DNA of 64,000 nt from an uncultured Ilyobacter sp. GTDB lineage: Bacteria > Fusobacteriota > Fusobacteriia > Fusobacteriales > Fusobacteriaceae. The notes under the pieces are model-generated. The model ran no database searches. It was given only the letters and a program-made list of their open reading frames with translations, and was not told the DNA's origin. The stretch is taken from the NCBI RefSeq assembly GCF_963668515.1, contig NZ_OY764865.1, positions 310,001-374,000 of the forward strand, given 5' to 3'. This document shows positions 1 to 7,294 of the stretch, piece after piece; position 1 is the first letter of the stretch, and the number at the start of each line of letters is the position of its first letter. The translations under genes were made by a program, and so were the position numbers.

Positions 1-171
<171 letters not shown>

Positions 172-207
172 CTAAAAAATTAATTTTAAATATTTATCTG
201 AAATATA

Positions 208-792
208 CTATTTTTTACATACCTTGACCATAGAAGGTCTGATTACTTTCCCTTTTAGCTTATATCCTTTTTGGAGTTCCAATATTATATCATCATTTTC
301 ATGCTCAGGACTGTCCTCGGCAATTACTGCCATATGCAGATGGGGATCAAACTTTTGTCCCTCTGTTTTTATAGCCTCTACACCCTCTTCATTCATGATT
401 CCATGCATCTGACTTAGTGTCATCTCCACTCCCTTTACAAGAGAGTCAAAATCCTTTGTTTCTGATGACGCAGCCACTCCTCTTTCAAGGTTGTCTACAG
501 CTTCTATTACCTTTGTCATTACTTTTTCAGAAGCATATTTTCTAAGTTCTTCTGCTTCCTTCTCTTTTCTTTTTGTAAAGTTTTGGAAATCAGCCTGTTT
601 TCTAAGATATGCCTGTTTCCACTCCTCTACTTCTGATTCTATTTTGTCTATTTTATCAGTCAATGTTTCAGCTTCACCGTTTACCTCTTCTGCATCTATG
701 ATTGTTTCGTCTTTAGAAACAGCTTCTTTCTTTCCCTCTTTTTCAATTTCATCTAAAATTTCATCAGATTTTTTTTTCATCTTTTCCGCCAT
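208..792 (-). CDS. grpE: GrpE nucleotide exchange factor
   Basis: GrpE is the co-chaperone that releases ADP from DnaK. The 194-residue protein has the family architecture: a very acidic and lysine-rich N terminus, a long helical stretch (about residues 45-100) that forms the dimeric coiled coil, and the C-terminal beta domain with the signature YKLKGKVIRPSMVKV near residues 176-190. Its ATG follows directly on the hrcA stop codon with no gap, with the ribosome site (AAAAGGAGAGG) lying at the junction, so the two genes are translationally linked. It sits between hrcA and dnaK, the standard operon order. Confidence 0.97.
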   Translation of the reverse strand: MAEKMKKKSDEILDEIEKEGKKEAVSKDETIIDAEEVNGEAETLTDKIDKIESEVEEWKQAYLRKQADFQNFTKRKEKEAEELRKYASEKVMTKVIEAVDNLERGVAASSETKDFDSLVKGVEMTLSQMHGIMNEEGVEAIKTEGQKFDPHLHMAVIAEDSPEHENDDIILELQKGYKLKGKVIRPSMVKVCKK

Positions 793-1815
793 CTACCTCT
801 CCTTTTTGTGCTCAATTTCTTCTATTACTTTATTCACCTCTTTAGTCACATACTTTACCAGCCCCATGGTCTTTGAATAAGCCATTCTTCTAGGACCGAT
901 AACCCCTATAACTCCCTGGGACTCGCCCATTTTATAGACTGAATATACAAAACTAAAGTCCTCTAATCCTTTTATATTTAATTCATCCCCGAAAACAACG
1001 TTTACATCTCCGTAATCATGTTCTCTAGATTTTACCAGAATTTCAAAAATCTCTTTCATTCCCTTTTTCTTATTGAAGAGTTCAAGAGTCTCTCTGGCTT
1101 CCTCTACGCTTTTATTCTGAAATATGCTCGATGCATTATTCATATAAAATTTACCCTCTATGTCCTGAAAAACTTCATTTTCAAGATTGCTCAGTACCGG
1201 GTTGTCCTTTTCTAGGATAAATTCCTCAACTTCATAGCTTTTAAGTTCACCTTTTCTTAGTTTTTCATTTAGTTCCTTTGACACTGCAGCCAATTCTTCA
1301 CGGCTCAATCCATGCTCGAGAGATATTTTTTTGGTTCTCACCGCCATGTTATCCATTACGATGACCGCCATTATCAAGTAGTCGTCTATATGAACCAACT
1401 CTACTTTTTTTATACCTTCTCTTTTTATATCTGGTTCTACAACTATTCCTGCATAGGAAGTAAGTTTCGATAGAAGAGTAGATGTCTTCTTAAGAATATC
1501 CTCGAGTTCACTTACCCTAAGCTCATAGGCCATATCGATTTTTTTTCTTTCCTCTTTGGATATTTTCTCTACCTTCAACAACTCATGGAGATAAAACTTA
1601 TATCCTTTATCAGTGGGAATCCTCCCTGAAGATGTATGGGTCTTGGCGATATATCCCATATCCTCAAGATCTGCCATTACATTTCTTATGGTTGCTGAAG
1701 ACAGCTCGATATTATATTTTTTTACCAGGGTTCTCGAGCCTATTGTATCCCCAAAGGTTAAATAATAATCAATTATGACTCCTAGTACCAGTTTTTCTCT
1801 GTCTGAAATAGCCAT
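793..1815 (-). CDS. hrcA: HrcA heat-inducible transcription repressor
   Basis: HrcA represses class I heat-shock operons by binding the CIRCE inverted repeat. The protein (340 residues from the chosen start) opens with a winged-helix DNA-binding domain containing SSATIRNVMADLEDMGYI and the SSGRIPTDKGY motif that typifies the family, followed by the GAF-like regulatory domain. The start chosen is the ATG giving MAISDREK, preceded by AAGGAGTGG. The reading frame stays open further upstream, but an earlier start would place the first codons inside the CIRCE operator. It is the first gene of the hrcA-grpE-dnaK operon and should be autoregulated. Confidence 0.96.
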   Translation of the reverse strand: MAISDREKLVLGVIIDYYLTFGDTIGSRTLVKKYNIELSSATIRNVMADLEDMGYIAKTHTSSGRIPTDKGYKFYLHELLKVEKISKEERKKIDMAYELRVSELEDILKKTSTLLSKLTSYAGIVVEPDIKREGIKKVELVHIDDYLIMAVIVMDNMAVRTKKISLEHGLSREELAAVSKELNEKLRKGELKSYEVEEFILEKDNPVLSNLENEVFQDIEGKFYMNNASSIFQNKSVEEARETLELFNKKKGMKEIFEILVKSREHDYGDVNVVFGDELNIKGLEDFSFVYSVYKMGESQGVIGVIGPRRMAYSKTMGLVKYVTKEVNKVIEEIEHKKER

Positions 1816-1829
1816 ATTACCACTCCTTG

Positions 1830-1856
1830 TTAGCACTCATTTCAAAAGAGTGCTAA
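1830..1856. promoter_or_regulatory. CIRCE operator (HrcA binding site)
   Basis: Perfect CIRCE: TTAGCACTC, a 9-base spacer, then GAGTGCTAA. It lies between the promoter and the hrcA start codon, the normal place for HrcA repression of this operon. Confidence 0.97.
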
Positions 1857-1867
1857 TCCACGCCAAT

Positions 1868-1897
1868 AATATAACATTTAAACTTATTTTTTGTCAA
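1868..1897 (-). promoter_or_regulatory. hrcA operon promoter
   Basis: On the minus strand TTGACA is followed after 18 bases by TATATT (or after 17 by TTATAT). This is a sigma-70-type promoter immediately upstream of CIRCE. Confidence 0.85.
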
Positions 1898-1939
1898 GGG
1901 GTTCAGCAAAAAATTAGCCACCTTTTTATAGATGGCTAA

Positions 1940-2022
1940 TCAATCTGTCCCGTGAATCGTAATCTTGTTTCTTCCCTTTTTTTTGGCTGTATACACAAGG
2001 CTTCATCCACCTTTACAAAGCG
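1940..2022 (-). pseudogene. GGDEF domain C-terminal relic, frameshifted
   Basis: In one frame the DNA encodes VDEAL and, after two extra bases at 1994-1995, the next frame continues [17 protein letters not shown] then TGA at 1940-1942. Joined, this is the classic last helix of a diguanylate cyclase GGDEF domain (DEALYxAKxxGRN). The extra TG breaks the frame. Nothing of the catalytic GGDEF core is present, so this is a dead fragment. It is joined directly, at a run of six G, to a galE fragment. The family match comes from the motif alone, and the fragment is short. Confidence 0.7.
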
Positions 2023-2190
2023 CCCCCCGAGGTTGTAGATGCTGCTTTTTCCGTTGTTTTTCAGTTTCTCTATCGCAAGAATATGGGCATCCACCAGATC
2101 CACCACATGAATATAGTCCCTCATACAGGTTCCGTCGTGGGTATCATAGTCCTCTCCGTACATGAATATTTTATCTCTTTTTCCAAGTAT
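2023..2190 (-). pseudogene. galE: UDP-glucose 4-epimerase (galE) fragment
   Basis: A piece of about 55 codons of GalE, the NAD-dependent epimerase of the Leloir pathway. It reads [14 protein letters not shown], then [18 protein letters not shown] and ends SSIYNLGG, which is the region of GalE around residues 200-260. The N-terminal Rossmann domain and the C terminus are absent. At NLGG the frame runs into an unrelated GGDEF tail. There is no ribosome site or promoter serving it, so it is a gene remnant rather than a working protein. Confidence 0.8.
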
Positions 2191-2400
2191 AGACTCTCTC
2201 TTATGTTCACTCTCATATGAAAGTATTATATCATTTTCTGTTCTTTTTAGCTCTTTTCAATTTTTTACTCAGTCCATACAAACCTCGGTGGAGATTGTTG
2301 AGTCAGTTATTTTTATCTAGCTCATCTCTCTTCCCATTGAGAACAAAGGTACCTCATTCCTAAGGATTGGTTACTCTTCATGTTATTTTGTGGCTTCAGG
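2191..2400. other. Intergenic stretch without recognisable gene
   Basis: I see no convincing coding sequence, RNA or repeat here. It lies between the galE/GGDEF relic and the hcp terminator and may be further decayed coding DNA. Confidence 0.4.
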
Positions 2401-2436
2401 AAAAAAAGATGGCTGACCGAAGTCAGCCATTTTTTT
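2401..2436 (-). terminator. hcp terminator
   Basis: A 9-bp perfect stem ATGGCTGAC / GTCAGCCAT with a 4-base loop, flanked by seven A and six T. It starts right at the hcp stop codon, and the A and T tracts would let it work in both directions. Confidence 0.9.
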
Positions 2437-4105
2437 ATTTCAATCCAAAAATCTTCATATCCTCATCCACTGTCTTTATTCCAGCTATTCCAAAATTGTC
2501 CACCAATACCTTGGCTACATTTGGAGACAAAAAGGCCGGAAGAGTAGGTCCCAAATGAATATTTTTAACTCCTAGATGCAGAAGTGCCAACAGTACGATT
2601 ACTGCCTTTTGCTCATACCAGGCTATATTATAAACTATAGGAAGTTTATTTATATCGTCTAGTCCAAAGGCCTCCTGGAGTTTCATGGCTATCACCGCGA
2701 GGGAGTAAGAATCGTTGCACTGTCCTGCATCCAACACCCTAGGAATTCCACCGATATCTCCGAGGTCAAGCTTATTATATCGATACTTGGCACAGCCAGC
2801 TGTAAGAATTACCGTATCTTTCGGAAGAGCCTCAGCAAACTTTGTGTAGTACTCTCTACTTGCCATTCTTCCGTCACACCCTGCCATGACCACAAATCTC
2901 TTTATTGCTCCTGATTTTACAGCTTCTACCACCTTGTCTGCTAAGGCCATCACCTGGTTGTGGGCAAATCCACCAACAATTTCACCATCTTCGATCTGTA
3001 TAGGGGGGTCACATTTTTTGGCGTGTTCGATAATCTCGCCGAAATTTTTCCATCCATTTTCGTCATCCATTATATGCCTTGCTCCCTCTATACCTGCTGA
3101 GTTGGTTGTATAGATCATCCCTATTGCTTTTTCGATATCTTTTCTAGGGGGAACTATACAGTTACTTGTAAAGAGTATCGGCCCGTTGAAAGATGGAAAC
3201 TCCTCTAGCTGCTTCCACCATGATCCGCCGTAATTCCCAACAAAGTGATCGTACTTTTTAAATGCAGGATAATAGTGACCTGGAAGCATCTCTCCATGGG
3301 TATACACATCCACTCCAGAGTCCTCAGTCTGTTCCAAAAGCATCTCTAGATCTTTTAAGTCATGCCCCGATATAAGTATTCCTGGCTTGTCTCTTGTCCC
3401 CAGAGAAACCTTTGTGATTTCAGGATTTCCATAAGTCGATGTATTTGCCTCATCCAATAAAGCCATTGCAGTAACTCCCATCTCTCCAGTTTCCAAGGTC
3501 AGTTTCACAAGATCGTCAATTGTCAGGCTGTCATCTTCTGTGGCCAGAAGGGCTCTCTCTATAAAAGCAAATATCTCCTCTTTTTGTTTACCTAGTCTGT
3601 AAGCGTGCTCTGTATAGGCAGCTATACCCTTAAGACCGTAAATAATAAGCTCTCTCAGACTTCTGACATCTTCGTCCTCCGTTCTCAAAACCCCTATTGT
3701 TTCTGCAAACTCAAGAACTTCCTCGTCTTGGTCATGGTACTCATATTCCCATTTACCGAGGATACTTTCCTCATATTTTTTATCAACTTCAATATTTTTT
3801 CCCAAAAGCTCCTCATGCAGTTCATCTCTCAATTCACAGCCCACACCTATGGTCCTAAATATCTCCTCATCATCAAAATTAGAATTGGTTATGGTCGTAA
3901 AAAGTGCGTCTAAGAGATAATAGTTTACCTTGTCATAACTTACCCCTATCTTCCTAAGCTGTGAGCTGTATGCAGCTACACCCTTAGTTGCATAAATAAG
4001 AAGATCCTGAAGTTTTGCAGTTTTTTCCTTTTTACCACACACACCTCGGACAGTACACCCTGTACCCTTAGCAGTTTCCTCACACTGATAACAAAACATC
4101 GACAT
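2435..4105 (-). CDS. hcp: Hybrid cluster protein (hydroxylamine reductase / NO reductase)
   Basis: Hcp (prismane protein) is a cytoplasmic iron-sulfur enzyme that reduces hydroxylamine in vitro and acts on nitric oxide in vivo, protecting anaerobes from nitrosative stress. At 556 residues it is full length. The N-terminal cluster cysteines are C5, C8, C17 and C23, the compact spacing of strict anaerobes. The hybrid-cluster ligands are recognisable in [20 protein letters not shown] and GQCNDSYS. Start is the ATG after AAAGGAGG. It is transcribed alone and ends in a strong terminator. Divergent from it is a TetR gene, but the operator found there overlaps the tetR promoter, so control of hcp by that regulator is uncertain. 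Confidence 0.96.
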   Translation of the reverse strand: MSMFCYQCEETAKGTGCTVRGVCGKKEKTAKLQDLLIYATKGVAAYSSQLRKIGVSYDKVNYYLLDALFTTITNSNFDDEEIFRTIGVGCELRDELHEELLGKNIEVDKKYEESILGKWEYEYHDQDEEVLEFAETIGVLRTEDEDVRSLRELIIYGLKGIAAYTEHAYRLGKQKEEIFAFIERALLATEDDSLTIDDLVKLTLETGEMGVTAMALLDEANTSTYGNPEITKVSLGTRDKPGILISGHDLKDLEMLLEQTEDSGVDVYTHGEMLPGHYYPAFKKYDHFVGNYGGSWWKQLEEFPSFNGPILFTSNCIVPPRKDIEKAIGMIYTTNSAGIEGARHIMDDENGWKNFGEIIEHAKKCDPPIQIEDGEIVGGFAHNQVMALADKVVEAVKSGAIKRFVVMAGCDGRMASREYYTKFAEALPKDTVILTAGCAKYRYNKLDLGDIGGIPRVLDAGQCNDSYSLAVIAMKLQEAFGLDDINKLPIVYNIAWYEQKAVIVLLALLHLGVKNIHLGPTLPAFLSPNVAKVLVDNFGIAGIKTVDEDMKIFGLK

Positions 4106-4230
4106 ATTATTTACCTCCTTTGGTATTCTATAAAGCCTACAATTTTACTAAAACCACACAAAAGCCACTATTAGATTTGTTCATCACCACATCTTTTTTT
4201 CCTCTTTAATTTTATTAAACAACAGATTAT

Positions 4231-4259
4231 TTGACAAAAAAGTTTCTATAACTTAATAT
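4231..4259 (+). promoter_or_regulatory. tetR promoter
   Basis: TTGACA, 17 bases, TAATAT, about 40 bases before the tetR start codon. Confidence 0.85.
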
Positions 4260-4283
4260 GAATATATCAATACTGAGATTCAT
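4258..4283. promoter_or_regulatory. Candidate TetR operator at tetR
   Basis: An imperfect inverted repeat, ATGAAT...ATTCAT, beginning within the tetR -10 box. Its first ten bases, ATGAATATAT, are identical to the left part of the perfect palindrome at the MATE promoter, suggesting autoregulation by the TetR protein. Confidence 0.5.
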
Positions 4284-4300
4284 AAAAAAGGAAGGTGTCT

Positions 4301-4876
4301 ATGCCTAAAATAATCAAAAATTTAAAAGAAAAAATACTTATAAGTGCTATGGAGTTGTTTAATGATTTTAAGTATAAAGATGTAACCATGAGTGGAATAG
4401 CCAAAAAAACAGGAATTGCAGTTGGCACCCTATACAATTATTATCCAAATAAAAAAGAGCTTTTTGTGGATGTTTTCAAAATGAGTTGGGAAGAGACTTT
4501 TATAAAATTGGATGCTATCATGAGCAAGAATATCACTTTTAGAGAAAAACTCGACAAGTTTATTGAAGTTTTATATGTAGAGACGGTTAATAGAAAGGGA
4601 CTAGGAGGAGAACTCCTCAGGGTTGACGCCTTTAAACTAAGTGCTACAGACAGCTCAAAGGGTGCATTTGGGATAAGAAAAAAAATATATGAAAGAATGG
4701 AAAATATAATAGGGGAAATAAAAAAGGAGGAAGGTCTTTCTACAAATCCCCACTATGAATTGAGATTCAAAAAAAATATTTTTGATTATATCCTTGCAGT
4801 TATAAAAGCTTTTCCAGATGAAAAAGAGCTTAATATAGAGTATTTAAAGCATCTGATAAATTCTGCTTTAATATAA
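4301..4876 (+). CDS. TetR-family transcriptional regulator
   Basis: A 191-residue one-component repressor. The N-terminal helix-turn-helix is clear at about residues 20-60, with MSGIAKKTGIAVGTLYNYYP and the following NKKELF typical of the family. The C-terminal ligand domain is not assignable. An in-frame GTG lies six bases upstream, but the ATG with AAGGAAGG before it is the better start. The gene is monocistronic, divergent from hcp, and the next plus-strand gene is a MATE efflux pump whose promoter carries a matching palindrome. The likely role is therefore control of its own gene and of the pump; the ligand is unknown. Confidence 0.88.
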   Translation: MPKIIKNLKEKILISAMELFNDFKYKDVTMSGIAKKTGIAVGTLYNYYPNKKELFVDVFKMSWEETFIKLDAIMSKNITFREKLDKFIEVLYVETVNRKGLGGELLRVDAFKLSATDSSKGAFGIRKKIYERMENIIGEIKKEEGLSTNPHYELRFKKNIFDYILAVIKAFPDEKELNIEYLKHLINSALI

Positions 4877-4911
4877 AATCCCAATACATAGTTAAAAGTT
4901 TAATAAAGAAG

Positions 4912-5184
4912 TTCTGTTACTTTCTATTGAAATATAGTCGGTAAACCTCCTTATTTAAATGAAATTGGATTTCACAAGATGATTTCTTAAGGGTATTTTT
5001 AAATGGGAAAGTAATCTAATAATTAAAAAATTTTTATTTTCCCTCTGTGAAACTTTATTTTTCTCTCTGTGTCCTCTGTGGCCAAAAGTTTTTTTATTAT
5101 TCGTGTTAATTTTTTTGTCTTTTATTGATTTTTATTCGTGACAAAATCTTTTGACTCTAACATTCTTATAAATTAAATAATTTA
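4912..5184 (+). repeat. Dispersed repeat, copy A (about 270 bp)
   Basis: This non-coding segment reappears in opposite orientation at 18559-18835. Shared blocks include TTTCTATTGAAATATAGTCG, GTAAACCTCCTTATTT, TTTCACAAGATGATTTCTTA, GTCCTCTGTGGCCAAAAG, TTATTATTCGTGTTAAT and ATTCGTGACAAAATC. It has no open frame of note. It fills most of the gap between tetR and the MATE gene. Confidence 0.88.
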
Positions 5185-5238
5185 GGAGAATTTATTTCAA
5201 ATAGCAACTTGATTTATTTATAAAATAAATATTAAGAT

Positions 5239-5281
5239 AAACAGCTACTCCTTTAATAAATGGGGATAGCTGTTTTTTTTT
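5239..5281 (+). terminator. Terminator hairpin upstream of MATE gene
   Basis: Stem AACAGCTA / TAGCTGTT (with partial extension through CTCC/GGGG) followed by eight or more T. It may end transcripts from tetR or from the repeat region. Confidence 0.7.
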
Positions 5282-5367
5282 ATCTAGATTCTAAAATAAC
5301 ACGGCTCTTTCAACATATATAGTTTAAATGAATAACTAAAAATAAATTAAAATTTTAAATATATCCA
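5282..5367. other. Non-coding spacer before MATE promoter
   Basis: A+T-rich spacer between the terminator and the MATE promoter. I see no other feature. Confidence 0.4.
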
Positions 5368-5396
5368 TTGACAAATAAAGAAAGTTAATTTATAAT
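5368..5396 (+). promoter_or_regulatory. MATE gene promoter (perfect consensus)
   Basis: TTGACA, exactly 17 bases, TATAAT. A perfect consensus promoter that would need repression; a 16-bp palindrome overlaps the end of the -10 box. Confidence 0.92.
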
Positions 5397-5410
5397 GAAT
5401 ATATATTCAT
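5395..5410. promoter_or_regulatory. Candidate TetR operator at MATE promoter
   Basis: ATGAATATATATTCAT is a perfect 16-bp palindrome overlapping the -10 box and expected start site. A second, imperfect ATGAATGTATGTTCAC follows at 5437-5452. Both resemble the inverted repeat at the tetR promoter. Confidence 0.6.
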
Positions 5411-5516
5411 AAAGAACAAAGGGGCGAACATTTTTAATGAATGTATGTTCACTTAGGAATGTTTAGATTATTCAAAATGAAAATTAATCTTAACCAAGAA
5501 CTGGTGGAGGTGATGA

Positions 5517-6917
5517 ATGAGTCACAATAATAAAGTTGAAAAAACAAAAATGCTGGGTGAGGGAGAGATCTCAAAGGTTCTGACAAAAATGTCTGTACCT
5601 GGAATAATTGCCATGCTCATAAACGCCATTTACAATATAGTGGACTCTATGTTTATAGGGATGCTGGGAAATACAGAAGCCATGGGAGCTACCTCTGTAA
5701 CATTTCCTCTATTTATGCTTATAGCTGCCCTGGGTCAGATGTTTGGTGTGGGAGCCGGATCGTATATATCAAGACTTTTGGGCTCTGGAAATAAAGATCA
5801 GGCAGAAAAAGTGGTTTCCACTACTTTTTATACAGCTATAATTATGAGTATCTTATTCACACTATCAATCTTAGCCCTTATAATACCTACTCTAAGAATA
5901 CTAGGTGCAACAGGTACAATAATGCCCTATGCTTTAACTTATGGAAGAGTTTTTGTAGCAGGATCTATTTTTACAATTATAAATATGACCCTAAACAATA
6001 CCATAAGAGCCGAAGGAAGTGCAAAATATAGTATGGTGGCCATCTCCTTAGGAGCAATCCTAAATGTGATACTCGATCCGCTCTTCATGTTTGGATTCGA
6101 TATGGGTATAAGGGGAGCGGCTATAGCGACTGTACTTTCAAAATCTATATCAACAATATATCTTTTGAGATATTATTTTTCAGGAAAAAGTTTTATAAAA
6201 ATAACCAAGGAGAAATTCACTCCGAAATTTTCAATATATTCAGAGATAATGAAGGTGGGAGGAGCTACATTTTCCAGGCAAACTTTAGCTAGTCTATCTC
6301 TAGGGCTTTTAAATGCAAAGGCGGCTTTTTACGGAGATTCCGCAGTTGCTGCCATGGGTATATCCACCAGGGTTACAAGTGCGGTACTTTACATAGTTAT
6401 CGGGTATAACCAAGGGTTCATGCCAGTGGCAGGCTATAATTACGGAGCAGAGAAATACGATCGTTTGAAATCTGCCATAAGAATATCCCTTATTAGAGTC
6501 ACAGTGTTTTGCAGCTTTGCTACTTTTATATTTATGTTTTTTACCGAAGATATCTTGAGACTTTTCAGTAGTGACCTTGAGGTAATAGAAAGAGGCAAGG
6601 CAATTTTAAGAGCCATGAGTATTTTGATTCCCACCCTTGGATTCCAACAGATATATGCTGTACTATACCAGGCACTGGGAAAGAGTGTGGGAGCACTGAT
6701 ACTTTCAAGTGCCAGACAAGGCACATTTTTAATACTTTCAGTGATGATCCTGCCTTATCTATTTGACTTTAAAGGGTTGATCTACTCACAGGCGTCTGCA
6801 GATATTTTAACTGTTATAACTACATTGATATTTGCCATAAAAATATCAAAAGAAATTAAAGATAAAGATGGAATTTATAAACCAAGTAATAATTTAGTTT
6901 TAGAATCTAACGGCTAA
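5517..6917 (+). CDS. MATE-family multidrug/cation antiporter
   Basis: A 466-residue inner-membrane exporter of the MATE family (NorM/MepA-like), which uses a Na+ or H+ gradient to expel drugs or metabolites. The sequence shows about twelve hydrophobic segments in two similar halves, with the family signatures MSVPGIIAMLINAIYNIVDS near the N terminus and NPVAGYNYGA-like MPVAGYNYGAEKY midway. The start ATG is preceded by GGTGGAGG. It has its own consensus promoter with a palindromic operator, and the TetR gene upstream is the probable repressor. The transported substrate cannot be told from the sequence. Confidence 0.92.
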   Translation: MSHNNKVEKTKMLGEGEISKVLTKMSVPGIIAMLINAIYNIVDSMFIGMLGNTEAMGATSVTFPLFMLIAALGQMFGVGAGSYISRLLGSGNKDQAEKVVSTTFYTAIIMSILFTLSILALIIPTLRILGATGTIMPYALTYGRVFVAGSIFTIINMTLNNTIRAEGSAKYSMVAISLGAILNVILDPLFMFGFDMGIRGAAIATVLSKSISTIYLLRYYFSGKSFIKITKEKFTPKFSIYSEIMKVGGATFSRQTLASLSLGLLNAKAAFYGDSAVAAMGISTRVTSAVLYIVIGYNQGFMPVAGYNYGAEKYDRLKSAIRISLIRVTVFCSFATFIFMFFTEDILRLFSSDLEVIERGKAILRAMSILIPTLGFQQIYAVLYQALGKSVGALILSSARQGTFLILSVMILPYLFDFKGLIYSQASADILTVITTLIFAIKISKEIKDKDGIYKPSNNLVLESNG

Positions 6918-6935
6918 ATTAAAATCCATAGAAGG

Positions 6936-6987
6936 ATATCTTTCTAGAAAAGATAAGGTTCAGCTTTATTAGGCCCTAAAAAGATAT
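6936..6987 (+). promoter_or_regulatory. Structured repeat element, unit 1
   Basis: Outer stem ATATCTTT / AAAGATAT encloses, after nine bases, a hairpin ATAAGG-TTCAG-CTTTAT. The same layout recurs at 7056-7103 with base changes that keep pairing. The first arm ATCTTT can also pair locally with AAAGAT at 6949-6954, giving a possible switch. It lies between the MATE stop codon and the NhaC operon. Function unknown. Confidence 0.55.
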
Positions 6988-7055
6988 TATCTAGGTATGA
7001 GATTTCAGTAGAGTTTAATATTTTTTATACAAATAGAATATTTCAAGTAAGAGGC

Positions 7056-7103
7056 ATCTTTCTAGAAAAGATAAAGTCAAACTTTATTATACCCTAAGAA
7101 GAT
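7056..7103 (+). promoter_or_regulatory. Structured repeat element, unit 2
   Basis: Outer stem ATCTTT / GAAGAT and inner hairpin ATAAAG-TCAAA-CTTTAT, with the same spacings (9 and 10 bases) as unit 1. The block from ATCTTT to the hairpin is nearly identical to unit 1, while stem positions differ by G-U/A-U exchanges. A terminator follows two bases later. Confidence 0.55.
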
Positions 7104-7105
7104 AT

Positions 7106-7158
7106 AAAGTCGTTTTACTTTCATTTAATTTCAGATGGGAGTATTGCGACTTTTTTTA
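7106..7158 (+). terminator. Terminator after the tandem elements
   Basis: Stem AAAGTCG / CGACTTT, then a 3x3 internal loop and a further TACT / AGTA pairing, followed by seven T. It could end the MATE transcript or act as attenuator for the NhaC operon about 140 bases downstream. Confidence 0.7.
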
Positions 7159-7294
7159 TTTAAAAATTTTATAAATCCGGGACTATTTCTACCAATTCAA
7201 AATTCAATTCCTTTCTAGGCTCTTCAATCCTGACTTAGTCCTTAAAATAAAATAGGTCGTTTTTAACTATTATTAAAAAATGGAGGGGATCAAA

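Noticed and set aside
1816..1836. Upstream extension of hrcA by seven codons
   Set aside because: It would lie inside the CIRCE operator and has no ribosome site; the ATG at 1815 has AAGGAGTGG.
1936..2163. Functional small GalE protein
   Set aside because: It lacks the cofactor and active-site domains and ends in an unrelated frameshifted GGDEF tail.
7280..7294. Earlier ATG for the NhaC-type gene
   Set aside because: No ribosome site precedes it, and the strong GGAGGGG lies between it and the next ATG.
7106..7294. Lysine, SAM or glycine riboswitch before the NhaC operon
   Set aside because: None of the conserved aptamer blocks of those classes is present, unlike the clear L box at 35162.
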